From positions 496,001-560,000 of the forward strand of contig NZ_JAAVUT010000001.1 of the NCBI RefSeq assembly GCF_018449575.1: DNA of 64,000 nt. Direction: 5' to 3'. Positions 9,652 to 17,134 of the stretch are shown here, piece by piece; within the stretch, counting starts at the first letter, position 1; each line of letters starts with the position of its first letter. The notes below the pieces were generated by a model. The model was not told the origin of the DNA and made no database searches. It was given only the letters and a program-made list of their open reading frames with translations. The position numbers and the translations under genes were made by a program. This DNA comes from Sodalis sp. dw_96 (GTDB lineage: Bacteria; Pseudomonadota; Gammaproteobacteria; Enterobacterales; Enterobacteriaceae).

Positions 9652-11736
9652 TTATCGCGTCACAATGAGCGGGGGTGTGCGAAATGAAGGATTTGGCGCC
9701 GCGCCGCCCGCTGAGGACAGCAGCGAAACGCGCGAGGGCCGGCCCGGACCGTTCGGTTCAAATGCCACAAAGACTTCAGCGGACTGGCCGGGCTGGAGCA
9801 CTGATTGCGGCCAACTGGCCACCGCCAGCGTGCGATCGCTGCGACAGGATGCCTCGTCGAAGCGCTGCGGGGTGGAGAGGCTGTTGGTTATCACGCCGAC
9901 GGAGATTTGCACGGATTCCGAGCTGTACCACTGATGGCGCTGTCCGTTGCTGTTAAACGTCAAGGGGATATTACATAACGAGTTAAGCGTCAACCCGGAG
10001 CCGCCGACGGTAAAACCACTGGGCACCCGGTTTTCCGCCAGATCGCGCATGGCATTTTCTATCAGACCCTGGAGATCGGTAAATTTATGGCGCCGGCTGA
10101 CGTCATTCATGGCATCATCAAGCTGCGCGCGATTCTCCTGCGCAATGTAGCGCGACGGATCGACCTGATCCCCCACCAGATGCGGTGTAATGATAAACAG
10201 CCGTTCGCGCTGCGACGTTTCATGGGCGGTGGAGCTGAATAACCTGCCGATAAGCGGGATACTGCCGAGGATGGGAATCCGGTGCTCATGATCGCCGCTT
10301 TGCCGGGTGTGGAAGCCGCCCATCACCAGCGAACGTTTCGCTTCCACCAGCGCCTGGGTACTGATAATGCCGTCGCTGGTGCCCTCGGCATTGCCGTCAT
10401 CGTCTTTGTTCAGTTTGCCGTCTTCCACATCGATAAGCAGCTGGATGGCCGAATTTTTGCTGCCGCTGATGGCGCGCGGCGTCACCCGCAGGCTGGTGCC
10501 CGCCGTCACCGTTTTGATATCCGCCACCCGTTCTCCCACCGCCTTGATAAACGCGGTGTCGCTGAAATCAATGATCGCCGGCTGGTTTTCCAGCGTCAGT
10601 ATCGAGGGATTGGCGATAATGGAGGCGGTACCTTCGCCTTCCAACGCCTGGATATCGGCAAAGAAGCGCCGGAAATCGGTGACAAACAGCGTGCTGTTGC
10701 CGGCGAGCATCGATGTGCCGCCGGTGACGCCGCCGAATTGCCCGGCCCAACTGCTGGACAGCCGCGCCAGCTGTTCGCGATCGATATCGACGATCACCGC
10801 ATCGATCTCGATCAGCTTTTGCGGAACATCCAGCTGATTGATCAATGACTGATACTCGGCGCGGTGCTTGGGATCATCCCGCACCAGCAGAATATTGTCG
10901 CGGACATCCGCCGATACCCGGCCGTCCACCGGAGCGGCTTTGTTGTCATTGTCCCGGTCGCGCCCCGACCGGGTGCCGCGACTCACCAATTCGTTCAGAA
11001 TGCTTTGCGACTGTTGCTGCATTTCATCCGTACCGTTGCCGCCGTCCTGATTGCTGGTTATGCCGCCGGCGCTGACGGGGTTACTTTGCGCCAGCAGTTC
11101 GTTTAGCATTGTCGCCACCCCCGGCACCATCAAGGTCTGATCGCGATATTTAATCGTGCGATCGGCCACGGCGGCGTATTTAAGCGGAAACGCCATCATC
11201 TGTTTGTCTTCTTCCGGTTTTGGTGCGGTTTTTTTGGTGAAATTTTCAATCAATGCAACGTATTCCGGCGGCCCGGTGACCAGCACCACGCCGTCATCGG
11301 GCAGTTCTCCCCAGCCGAAGCGCGGCTCCAGCAGACCGATACCCTGGAGCGCCTGTTTGATATCGGGGGCCGCATCCGGTGAAATTTCCAGTCGCCTGGA
11401 GGTTTGCGCCTCCTGCGGGCTGATATACAGCGTATTGTTGTAAACGAACCACTGGAAGCGGTACTGCAGCGCCATGCGATCCAGGAAGCCCTCCGGACTA
11501 TCGGCGCGCAGATTGCCGCTGACCGCGCTGTCCCCCAGCGTGCCCAGATTGATATCGACGCCGTGGCTGGTGGCGAAATCTTTCAGGACGATATTGAGGG
11601 GGGTGTTATCCGCCGAGTAGGCATAAGCGCCGCTTTTCCATTCGTCCGGCGTCGTGGCTGACGCGCCGCCCGCGACGCTGACACCGAAAATCAGCGCGAT
11701 CAAAAAACGCCGAAAACATGCATACGGCTCAAACAT
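9652..11736 (-). CDS. hrcC: HrcC, T3SS outer-membrane secretin
   Basis: HrcC/SctC forms the outer-membrane ring of the injectisome. The 694-residue protein has a signal peptide (hydrophobic stretch then GGASA, ~residues 12-27), two periplasmic N-domains (~35-300), and a C-terminal secretin domain (~380-560) with family motifs such as VPILGSIPLIGRLF and the block starting RLFIITPHLV. A GAGAAAGG ribosome site precedes ATG 11736. It lies 17 bp after hrpF, where hrpG sits in Erwinia and Pseudomonas clusters, so hrpG has been lost or moved. Confidence 0.95.
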   Translation of the reverse strand: MFEPYACFRRFLIALIFGVSVAGGASATTPDEWKSGAYAYSADNTPLNIVLKDFATSHGVDINLGTLGDSAVSGNLRADSPEGFLDRMALQYRFQWFVYNNTLYISPQEAQTSRRLEISPDAAPDIKQALQGIGLLEPRFGWGELPDDGVVLVTGPPEYVALIENFTKKTAPKPEEDKQMMAFPLKYAAVADRTIKYRDQTLMVPGVATMLNELLAQSNPVSAGGITSNQDGGNGTDEMQQQSQSILNELVSRGTRSGRDRDNDNKAAPVDGRVSADVRDNILLVRDDPKHRAEYQSLINQLDVPQKLIEIDAVIVDIDREQLARLSSSWAGQFGGVTGGTSMLAGNSTLFVTDFRRFFADIQALEGEGTASIIANPSILTLENQPAIIDFSDTAFIKAVGERVADIKTVTAGTSLRVTPRAISGSKNSAIQLLIDVEDGKLNKDDDGNAEGTSDGIISTQALVEAKRSLVMGGFHTRQSGDHEHRIPILGSIPLIGRLFSSTAHETSQRERLFIITPHLVGDQVDPSRYIAQENRAQLDDAMNDVSRRHKFTDLQGLIENAMRDLAENRVPSGFTVGGSGLTLNSLCNIPLTFNSNGQRHQWYSSESVQISVGVITNSLSTPQRFDEASCRSDRTLAVASWPQSVLQPGQSAEVFVAFEPNGPGRPSRVSLLSSAGGAAPNPSFRTPPLIVTR

Positions 11737-11753
11737 GCCTTTCTCCCGGTAGC

Positions 11754-11981
11754 TCAGTTGATTGCATCGATAATGGCCTTGCGGATACCGAACTTAAATT
11801 GGGTATATTGCGAGTTGGCCCAATTGGCGTTGGACATATCCAGCATCTGGTTTTGAAAGGCATACATATCGCCGAGGCTGAATGGCTCCCCGGACATCTG
11901 TTTGGCGAACTCATAGGTATCGTCATGGGTCCGGCTGGCTTGGGTGCTTAATCGACGTTGCAACAAATCGTTTGAGTACAT
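11754..11981 (-). CDS. hrpF: HrpF, small T3SS needle/pilus-associated protein
   Basis: A 75-residue protein beginning MYSNDLLQRRLSTQAS and containing the conserved hydrophilic core with NQMLDMSNANWANSQ. Hrp1-group HrpF proteins are small T3SS components needed for secretion. I placed the start at 11981 because a GAGGAG ribosome site lies just upstream of that ATG. The order hrpE-hrpF-hrcC matches other Hrp1 clusters except for the missing hrpG. Confidence 0.85.
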   Translation of the reverse strand: MYSNDLLQRRLSTQASRTHDDTYEFAKQMSGEPFSLGDMYAFQNQMLDMSNANWANSQYTQFKFGIRKAIIDAIN

Positions 11982-12054
11982 GATGCGGCTCCTCACAGGG
12001 TTGACCTGCTTTAAGTGGCGGGAGAAGGGCGCCGGTTCCGTCGGGTGAGACTTT

Positions 12055-12696
12055 TTATGGTTTTTCTTCGGTGTGTTGCGGGGTTTGCGGGGCGGGCGAT
12101 AGACGTTGAACCAGGGTATGCCAATTGATGTTCAGTTCGCCGTGTTCGGTGGTTAATGTCAGGCTCTCGGCTTCTTGCCTGTCGTCGGTTTTCAACTGCC
12201 AGACAAGATGCGGATGGTGCGCCAGCCAGACTTCGATTTCCCCTCGCAGGGTCTCAGGGCAATACAGTGTCGCCTGTTCGTCCCGGCTTTGTTCGCGCAA
12301 TAACTGCTGGAGCAGCGCGCTCAGTCGCTGTTCGGGCGTAAATCCGGCCAGGACCAGGTTCAAGGCCTGTGATAAGAGCCGCTCCGCCAGCGTGACTAAC
12401 TGCGCTTCGTCCCGCTGCTGCTGCTGTAGCCAATCGTCAAACAGTGTGTCGGCCTGTTGCCAGAATGTGTGTTCACAGCTCCGCGTCTGTTCGGATATCT
12501 GTCGTTGCGCCTGTTCGCGGGCCTCCGCCAGTATCGTTTCTGCTTGCCGTCGCGCCTGTGCCAACGTCCCCTCCCCACGCCGTTCGGCGCGCTGTGCCAG
12601 CGTCAATGCCTGCTGCTGCCGCGCCACCGTCTCGGCGCGCAGCAGCGCCCCGGCGGCGGCGGGGTCGAACAGCGCTATCTTTTTAACCTGCCACAT
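12055..12696 (-). CDS. hrpE: HrpE (HrcL/SctL), T3SS ATPase stator
   Basis: SctL proteins link the T3SS ATPase HrcN to the cytoplasmic sorting platform. The 213-residue product starts MWQVKKIALFDPAAAGALLRA and has a long Ala/Gln/Arg/Glu coiled coil (~20-100), then a globular C-terminal domain, the FliH/SctL layout. The start at ATG 12696 overlaps the end of hrpD by 14 bp, which suggests translational coupling. The partner ATPase gene is outside the window. Confidence 0.88.
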   Translation of the reverse strand: MWQVKKIALFDPAAAGALLRAETVARQQQALTLAQRAERRGEGTLAQARRQAETILAEAREQAQRQISEQTRSCEHTFWQQADTLFDDWLQQQQRDEAQLVTLAERLLSQALNLVLAGFTPEQRLSALLQQLLREQSRDEQATLYCPETLRGEIEVWLAHHPHLVWQLKTDDRQEAESLTLTTEHGELNINWHTLVQRLSPAPQTPQHTEEKP

Positions 12697-13267
12697 CGGT
12701 GTCGGACTCCTGGCGCTGGCACTGCCACAGCACCGCATCCCAGAGCGGCCGCAGCCTGCTGGGGGAAAAGGGCACCGGTGGATCTCTCTGCTCGCATTCG
12801 GTGACGGTGTCACTATTGAACTGCAGTTTCAGACGCGGCCACACGGCGGGCAGCAGCGTTTTCAGCAACAGCAGGCTGTCGGCGCGGGGACTGTCGATGA
12901 ATAACGGCGCAGGCAGCCAGTGGCCGGGGCGCAGTCCTTTGGCTAACCGGCGGCACCAGATTTTCAACACCGGCGGCAGGGGACTTGCCCGCTCCCCGGC
13001 GGCGCAAATGTCCGCCACCAGGTCCAGCATCAATCGGCGTGCGTCGAAGGAGAGTGCGCTAATGGAGAGAACCAGGGCCTCGGGAGCCGTAAGCGGCGCC
13101 GGGGAAATACCCAGGCTCATACCGAGCTCCGCCGGATAACGGCGGGCGAAACGCCGTTGCAATGCCGGAGAGAGGGAAAAGAACCGGCTTTGCCGCCAAC
13201 TGGTATCCGCGGATTGCCAGAAGCCTTGCGTCCACCAGCATAGCCAGTCCAACTCTTTATTTTCCAT
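12683..13267 (-). CDS. hrpD: HrpD (SctK-like), T3SS sorting-platform protein
   Basis: A 194-residue, Trp- and Leu-rich protein without signal peptide or membrane segments, beginning MENKELDWLCWWTQGFW. HrpD/SctK is a cytoplasmic accessory of the sorting platform. The call rests on the hrcJ-hrpD-hrpE order and on the N-terminal Trp-rich block. It starts 23 bp after hrcJ and overlaps hrpE at its end. Confidence 0.82.
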   Translation of the reverse strand: MENKELDWLCWWTQGFWQSADTSWRQSRFFSLSPALQRRFARRYPAELGMSLGISPAPLTAPEALVLSISALSFDARRLMLDLVADICAAGERASPLPPVLKIWCRRLAKGLRPGHWLPAPLFIDSPRADSLLLLKTLLPAVWPRLKLQFNSDTVTECEQRDPPVPFSPSRLRPLWDAVLWQCQRQESDTDVAG

Positions 13268-13290
13268 AAGATTGACCTCCGCGGCCTGGG

Positions 13291-14064
13291 TTATTTACCG
13301 CCATGGGGCGCCGGTGCGGGCTTCCCCGGTTTTCTGCCGATTCTTATCATCAGGATCGCCGCTATCAACAGCAGCGTGATACCGGCAACGGTTAACGCGC
13401 CCTTGATCAGGGAAAACTGCTCCGGCGAAAGCTGGAACGGGCCCAGTTTGACGACCTCCACATGATCCTGATAGCTTTTGGCCGGCACAAACACAATGGC
13501 TAAATCGTTGTTATCCCGCCCGGCCAGGCCCGGAATACTGGTGGAAACCAGGCGGCGAATCCGCGGTTCGATGCTGTCGGGGTCAAGTTTTTCCTGGTAT
13601 TTGATAAACACCGACGCCGATGCGGGCTGGATAGGCTCGCCGGGGGCGATGCGTTCCGGCAGCACCACATGAACCCGCGCCACCACCACGCCGTCGATTT
13701 GCGCCAGGGTTGATTCCACCTCCTGGGAAAGGGCGTAGATATAGCGCGCGCGCTCCTCCAGAGGACTGGAAATAACGCCGTTTTTCTGGAAAACCTCGCC
13801 CAGATTGGTACGGGCTTTGCGGGGAAGTCCCGCCGCGTCCAGGATGTTAACCGAACGTTCGATATCGTCCTTGTCCACCAATACCGCAATACCCGACTTA
13901 TCAATACGTTTTACCGCGTCAATATGGTACTGGCTCAGTTCGGCCACGATATCGTTGGCATCGTTTTCCGCCAGGCCGCTGTTCAGTACGGTCTGATCGT
14001 CGCATGCCGACAGACCGAGGGTCAGCAACAGAATCAGTAGATATTTCAGCACGGAAATTCCCAT
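13291..14064 (-). CDS. hrcJ: HrcJ, T3SS inner-ring lipoprotein
   Basis: HrcJ/SctJ (YscJ/FliF family) forms the inner membrane ring. The 257-residue product has a lipoprotein signal peptide with lipobox LSAC (Cys ~21). The YscJ core includes IVAELSQYHIDAVKR, ARVHVVLPER and PASASVFIKY. A C-terminal transmembrane helix (~223-244) is followed by a short basic tail. Length is normal for the family. It sits between hrpB and hrpD as in other Hrp1 operons. Confidence 0.95.
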   Translation of the reverse strand: MGISVLKYLLILLLTLGLSACDDQTVLNSGLAENDANDIVAELSQYHIDAVKRIDKSGIAVLVDKDDIERSVNILDAAGLPRKARTNLGEVFQKNGVISSPLEERARYIYALSQEVESTLAQIDGVVVARVHVVLPERIAPGEPIQPASASVFIKYQEKLDPDSIEPRIRRLVSTSIPGLAGRDNNDLAIVFVPAKSYQDHVEVVKLGPFQLSPEQFSLIKGALTVAGITLLLIAAILMIRIGRKPGKPAPAPHGGK

Positions 14065-14071
14065 AGTCGGA

Positions 14072-14449
14072 TTACTGTAAGTTGGTTAATTTATCCAGAC
14101 TTTGAATACCCTTGGAGACGATTTTGGCATTCATCAGATTTTCAATATAGAAATTGGATAGCGTTGCGCTGGCCTGGTTGAAATCCAGCTCGTTGGAGGA
14201 TCTCGAGGCGGTCTCCAGATCTTTGAATGCCCGCTTTTGCGCACTCTGCGTGTCGCTGACGGTATTGACGATGCCGGAAAGAAAATCCGACGATGCCGAT
14301 GCCGATGCCGATGCCGATGAAGCGGCTGCGGGGGCGTTCAATTGCGCGGAGAAGTAGTGGACATCATCCGTTTCAGGGGACTGGCCTGCGGTGGCGGCGA
14401 GGTTGGCGGTCGATAGCGCCAAATCGGGTTGGTGCGCGGTGATTTTCAT
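14072..14449 (-). CDS. hrpB: HrpB, T3SS inner-rod/early substrate protein
   Basis: A 125-residue protein starting MKITAHQPDLALSTA. Its C-terminal ~60 residues form the conserved helical hairpin (FLSGIVNTVSDTQSAQKRAF, then IENLMNAKIVSKGIQSLDKL) seen in SctI/HrpB inner-rod proteins. The start at 14449 was chosen because the longer frame runs back through hrpA. A (Ser-Ala) run at ~52-60 is encoded by a hexanucleotide repeat. It lies between hrpA and hrcJ. Confidence 0.87.
   Translation of the reverse strand: MKITAHQPDLALSTANLAATAGQSPETDDVHYFSAQLNAPAAASSASASASASSDFLSGIVNTVSDTQSAQKRAFKDLETASRSSNELDFNQASATLSNFYIENLMNAKIVSKGIQSLDKLTNLQ
14291..14320. repeat. GATGCC hexanucleotide microsatellite inside hrpB
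   Basis: About five copies of a 6-bp unit (CGATGC) encode the alternating Ser-Ala stretch in HrpB. Because the unit is a multiple of three, copy-number change would lengthen the linker without shifting the frame. Confidence 0.8.
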
Positions 14450-14534
14450 ATTGACTTGCCCGGGGTGAGAGAGTGGGAAATAGGCGGGAAGGAGGCGAAA
14501 ACCGGTCCCTTCCCGCCGCCAACAGGCCGGGATG

Positions 14535-14783
14535 TCAGTACTGAATCTTGACCTGCGACGCCGCGGAACCCGCCTGGGCGGCGCTGTCGGCAATACCGTT
14601 GATCCGTTGGTTTTCCGCATCCCGTTTGGCTTTATCAACCTGGTTTTGCTGCATTTGCGCCTGAATGGCATCCATTTGACCCATATAGCTGGAGCTGCTC
14701 AACGCGCTGCTGATGTCGTCCACCGAACTTGCCGCACCTGTAATGGCGCCGGCTCCGGTCACTGAAGCTGCAGAATCTGCCAT
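14535..14783 (-). CDS. hrpA: HrpA, T3SS pilin
   Basis: HrpA is the major subunit of the long Hrp pilus that crosses the plant cell wall. The 82-residue product is small, Ala/Ser-rich and Cys-free, with an amphipathic coiled C-terminal half (IQAQMQQNQVDKAKRDAENQ) ending in a hydrophobic tail, the typical HrpA profile. A GAGGA ribosome site precedes ATG 14783. It is the first gene after a perfect hrp box and heads the hrpA-hrpT operon. Confidence 0.88.
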   Translation of the reverse strand: MADSAASVTGAGAITGAASSVDDISSALSSSSYMGQMDAIQAQMQQNQVDKAKRDAENQRINGIADSAAQAGSAASQVKIQY

Positions 14784-14833
14784 GATAATTTCCTCATTAA
14801 TGGTTTGGATGAAACATCGAATTGTTCGACCCT

Positions 14834-14862
14834 TAAGTGGCATGGAGACGCGGTTGGGTTCC
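14834..14862 (-). promoter_or_regulatory. hrp box of the hrpA operon
   Basis: On the minus strand: GGAACC (14862-14857), 16 bp, CCACTTA (14840-14834). It matches the HrpL consensus at every fixed position and is 51 bp upstream of the hrpA ATG. Confidence 0.92.
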
Positions 14863-14971
14863 AAAAGAGAAATGATTTATTTATCCAGCGGGTCTTCGGG
14901 ACGGGGAACGGGAATGCCGATAATAACCCGCCGTGGGGAACGCGGCGGGCTGCTAAGGTGCAATGATGTTT

Positions 14972-15976
14972 TTAGGCATGGATATTTAACGCTTTAAGAC
15001 GGTGATAGAGGGTGCGGCGGGGGATGCCCAGCTCATGGACCACCTCGTCAATTTTATGCCCGTGCCGGTGAAGACAGTCTGTTATCAGGCAACATTCTAT
15101 CAGGCGCAGGCGATCTTTAAGCAGTGTAGCCCCTGCTTCGTGTCTGATTTTAACCTCCAGAGGAGGCAGGCCCAAAACAAAGCGGTCGGCTGCGGCTTTC
15201 AGTTCGCGGATATTTCCCGGCCAGCTATGCAGAAGCAGCGCCTCATCCAGTTCCAGGGAACGTACGGGCATCGTTTGCTGCAAGCGCAGGGCCGCCTCCT
15301 GGGTAAACCGGCGGAACAACGGGATGATCAGTTCCGGGCGCGAACGCAGCGTGGGTGTCTGGATCTTGATGGTCTCCAGGCGAAAATAGAGATCACGGCG
15401 AAAGCGCCCGAGTTCAACCAACTGGTCCAACGGGGTTTGCGAGGCGGCGATGATCCGCAGATCGAGATCGATATGCTTGGTGCTGCCGAGACGGGCGACG
15501 GAGCGCGATTCCAGCACACGCAGCAGCTTGGCCTGCAGGCTCAGCGGCATACTGTCGATCTCATCGAGAAACAGTACGCCGTTGTTGGCCACTTCGATAT
15601 AACCCGCCCGTGACATATTGGCGCCGGTATAAGCGCCGGAAATCACGCCGAACAGCTCGCTTTCCGCCAACGTTTCGGGTATGGCGGCACAATTGACCGG
15701 GACCATCGGTCCCCGGCAGCCCGAAAATTGATAGATGCGCCGGGCCAGGGTATCTTTGCCGGTCCCGGTTTCACCTTGCAAGAGCAAATCGATTTTCAGG
15801 GGCGCGACCACCATGACGAGATCATTGATATTGGCGTGGATATCGACCTGTTTGATTAGTTTCCTCTCTGATAACGGTACACTCCTTTCGTGATGCCCAG
15901 CGGCGGGGGGGACGACCTTGACTTCTTCGCCGCCGCTAAACCTTTTTCGAGATATCAAATCACCATGTGGGATCAT
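14972..15976 (-). CDS. hrpS: HrpS, sigma-54 enhancer-binding activator of the hrp regulon
   Basis: HrpS is a truncated NtrC-family activator that turns on the sigma-54 promoter of hrpL. The 334-residue protein has no receiver domain. Its AAA+ domain carries Walker A GETGTGKD, the sigma-54 contact loop as GAYTGA, and Walker B GVLFLDEID. A C-terminal Fis-type helix-turn-helix ends in LGIPRRTLYHRLKAL. Start 15976 has an AGGAG site 5 bp upstream, while the ATG ten codons earlier has none. In Erwinia hrpXY precede hrpS; here they do not, and hrpL is also outside the window. Confidence 0.93.
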   Translation of the reverse strand: MIPHGDLISRKRFSGGEEVKVVPPAAGHHERSVPLSERKLIKQVDIHANINDLVMVVAPLKIDLLLQGETGTGKDTLARRIYQFSGCRGPMVPVNCAAIPETLAESELFGVISGAYTGANMSRAGYIEVANNGVLFLDEIDSMPLSLQAKLLRVLESRSVARLGSTKHIDLDLRIIAASQTPLDQLVELGRFRRDLYFRLETIKIQTPTLRSRPELIIPLFRRFTQEAALRLQQTMPVRSLELDEALLLHSWPGNIRELKAAADRFVLGLPPLEVKIRHEAGATLLKDRLRLIECCLITDCLHRHGHKIDEVVHELGIPRRTLYHRLKALNIHA

Positions 15977-16174
15977 ACCTTCTCCTGTCGCGTGCCATGA
16001 GTTCACCGGACGCAGGTGTCGTACACCGGTTTGCTTTATGGCAGTAGCGCATAAGCTTACGTTTGGATGCGATTTTTAAACTTTCTTGTTGTTATAAAAT
16101 CTTACAAATAGCGACGTTTTCTTTACTCTCTACCATGTTAATCAAATTCCGCTATCAGTCAGTGCTGAATGTTT

Positions 16175-16213
16175 TGTAGGGATTAGCGTTGCCGAAGTAG
16201 GGAAATCCCTACA
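16175..16213. promoter_or_regulatory. Inverted repeat upstream of hrpS, possible HrpY-type operator
   Basis: TGTAGGGATT at 16175-16184 is mirrored exactly by AATCCCTACA at 16204-16213 with 19 bp between, and a third GTAGGGA copy lies at 16197-16203. It is ~200 bp upstream of hrpS. In related bacteria the NarL-type regulator HrpY binds upstream of hrpS, so this is a reasonable candidate site, by inference only. Confidence 0.45.
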
Positions 16214-16337
16214 TTTGCCGCCTGTCCCCCTCCCTGGACTGGAGCCGCCGCGGCCTGCCGCCAAAGCGGCTCCAGGCTAGGAATGGGATGAATTTTCCGT
16301 GACGACCGCCATCACCGGCGGCATGCCGGCAAGAAAG

Positions 16338-16365
16338 GGAACTTTCACCTCGCTGTAACCACATA
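16338..16365 (+). promoter_or_regulatory. hrp box of hrpN
   Basis: GGAACT (16338-16343), 15 bp, CCACATA (16359-16365). One base of the -35 element departs from the HrpL consensus. It lies 110 bp upstream of the harpin ATG on the same strand. Confidence 0.8.
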
Positions 16366-16474
16366 AGACGAAACGTAACCAAGGCCCGCTCGGCTATTGT
16401 CAGGATTTTGTAAAGACGAGCGACGCCGGCACGTTAAATTGATGGACATTCCTAACGTATTATCGGAGGTTATG

Positions 16475-17134
16475 ATGAGTTTACGAATCGGTGGATCAGC
16501 GTTGTCTGATGTGAGCGGTTTAGCTTCATCGGAATCGGATTTGAACAAAACGACGGCTTTAGGAGGGCGTAATGAAACCTATGGCACGGTAAGCCATGGC
16601 GGGAGCAACGGCGGCAGTAGCAATAGCCTCCTTGGCCTGGGTGACAGCGGAGGCGATCTCTCCTCCGCCTCTTCGGCATTAACCAGTGGGCAGAGTAGCA
16701 AGTCCATACTCAAGCAGTTCTTTGAGATGTTGAAAGAGTTAACCAGCGGGAAGCAGAGTAACAGCACCAACGGACAGCAGGACAACTCCAGTCAATCCCC
16801 TTCCGGCGACAACGGCACGCAAAACGCACAGCAGTCCGACAGCAGCGGTCTGATATCGCAATTGATGGAGGTTTTGAAGAAAATGCTTTCTCAATTGACC
16901 GGCGGCCTGGGAGGAACATCAAATAATTCAGACGATAGTAATTCCTCAGGCAATAACAACGGCAGCAGCGATACCTCCGGCGGTACCGGTAATGCCAATG
17001 GCAATCAGCAAAGCAGCGGCGGCATAGTGTCGAATCTCCTCGACAGTATTATGCAGCTCACGAAACTGAATGCCTTGATGTCCCTCCTGCAAGGTAGTTC
17101 GCAGAGCAGCGGAGGCACCAATAATGGCAATTAG
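16475..17134 (+). CDS. hrpN: Harpin HrpN-like secreted protein
   Basis: Harpins are heat-stable, glycine-rich, cysteine-free proteins secreted by the Hrp T3SS that act in the plant apoplast and assist effector translocation. This 219-residue product has no Cys or Trp, is very rich in Gly, Ser, Asn and Gln, and carries amphipathic helices such as LISQLMEVLKKMLSQLTGGL. It starts MSLRIGGSALSD. ATG 16475 was preferred over 16472 because GGAGG (16465-16469) is better spaced. At 219 residues it is much shorter than Erwinia HrpN (~400), so it may be a different harpin. A hrp box lies upstream and the next gene overlaps its end. Confidence 0.8.
   Translation: MSLRIGGSALSDVSGLASSESDLNKTTALGGRNETYGTVSHGGSNGGSSNSLLGLGDSGGDLSSASSALTSGQSSKSILKQFFEMLKELTSGKQSNSTNGQQDNSSQSPSGDNGTQNAQQSDSSGLISQLMEVLKKMLSQLTGGLGGTSNNSDDSNSSGNNNGSSDTSGGTGNANGNQQSSGGIVSNLLDSIMQLTKLNALMSLLQGSSQSSGGTNNGN

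Larger units (their letters stand above)
15977..16474. other. hrpS-hrpN divergent intergenic region
   Basis: About 500 bp without a gene. It holds a perfect inverted repeat (16175-16213), several GC-rich palindromes near 16240-16330, and the hrp box of hrpN (16338-16365). The part near hrpS is AT-richer and should contain the hrpS promoter, but I cannot identify a convincing -10/-35 or sigma-54 element. Confidence 0.6.
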
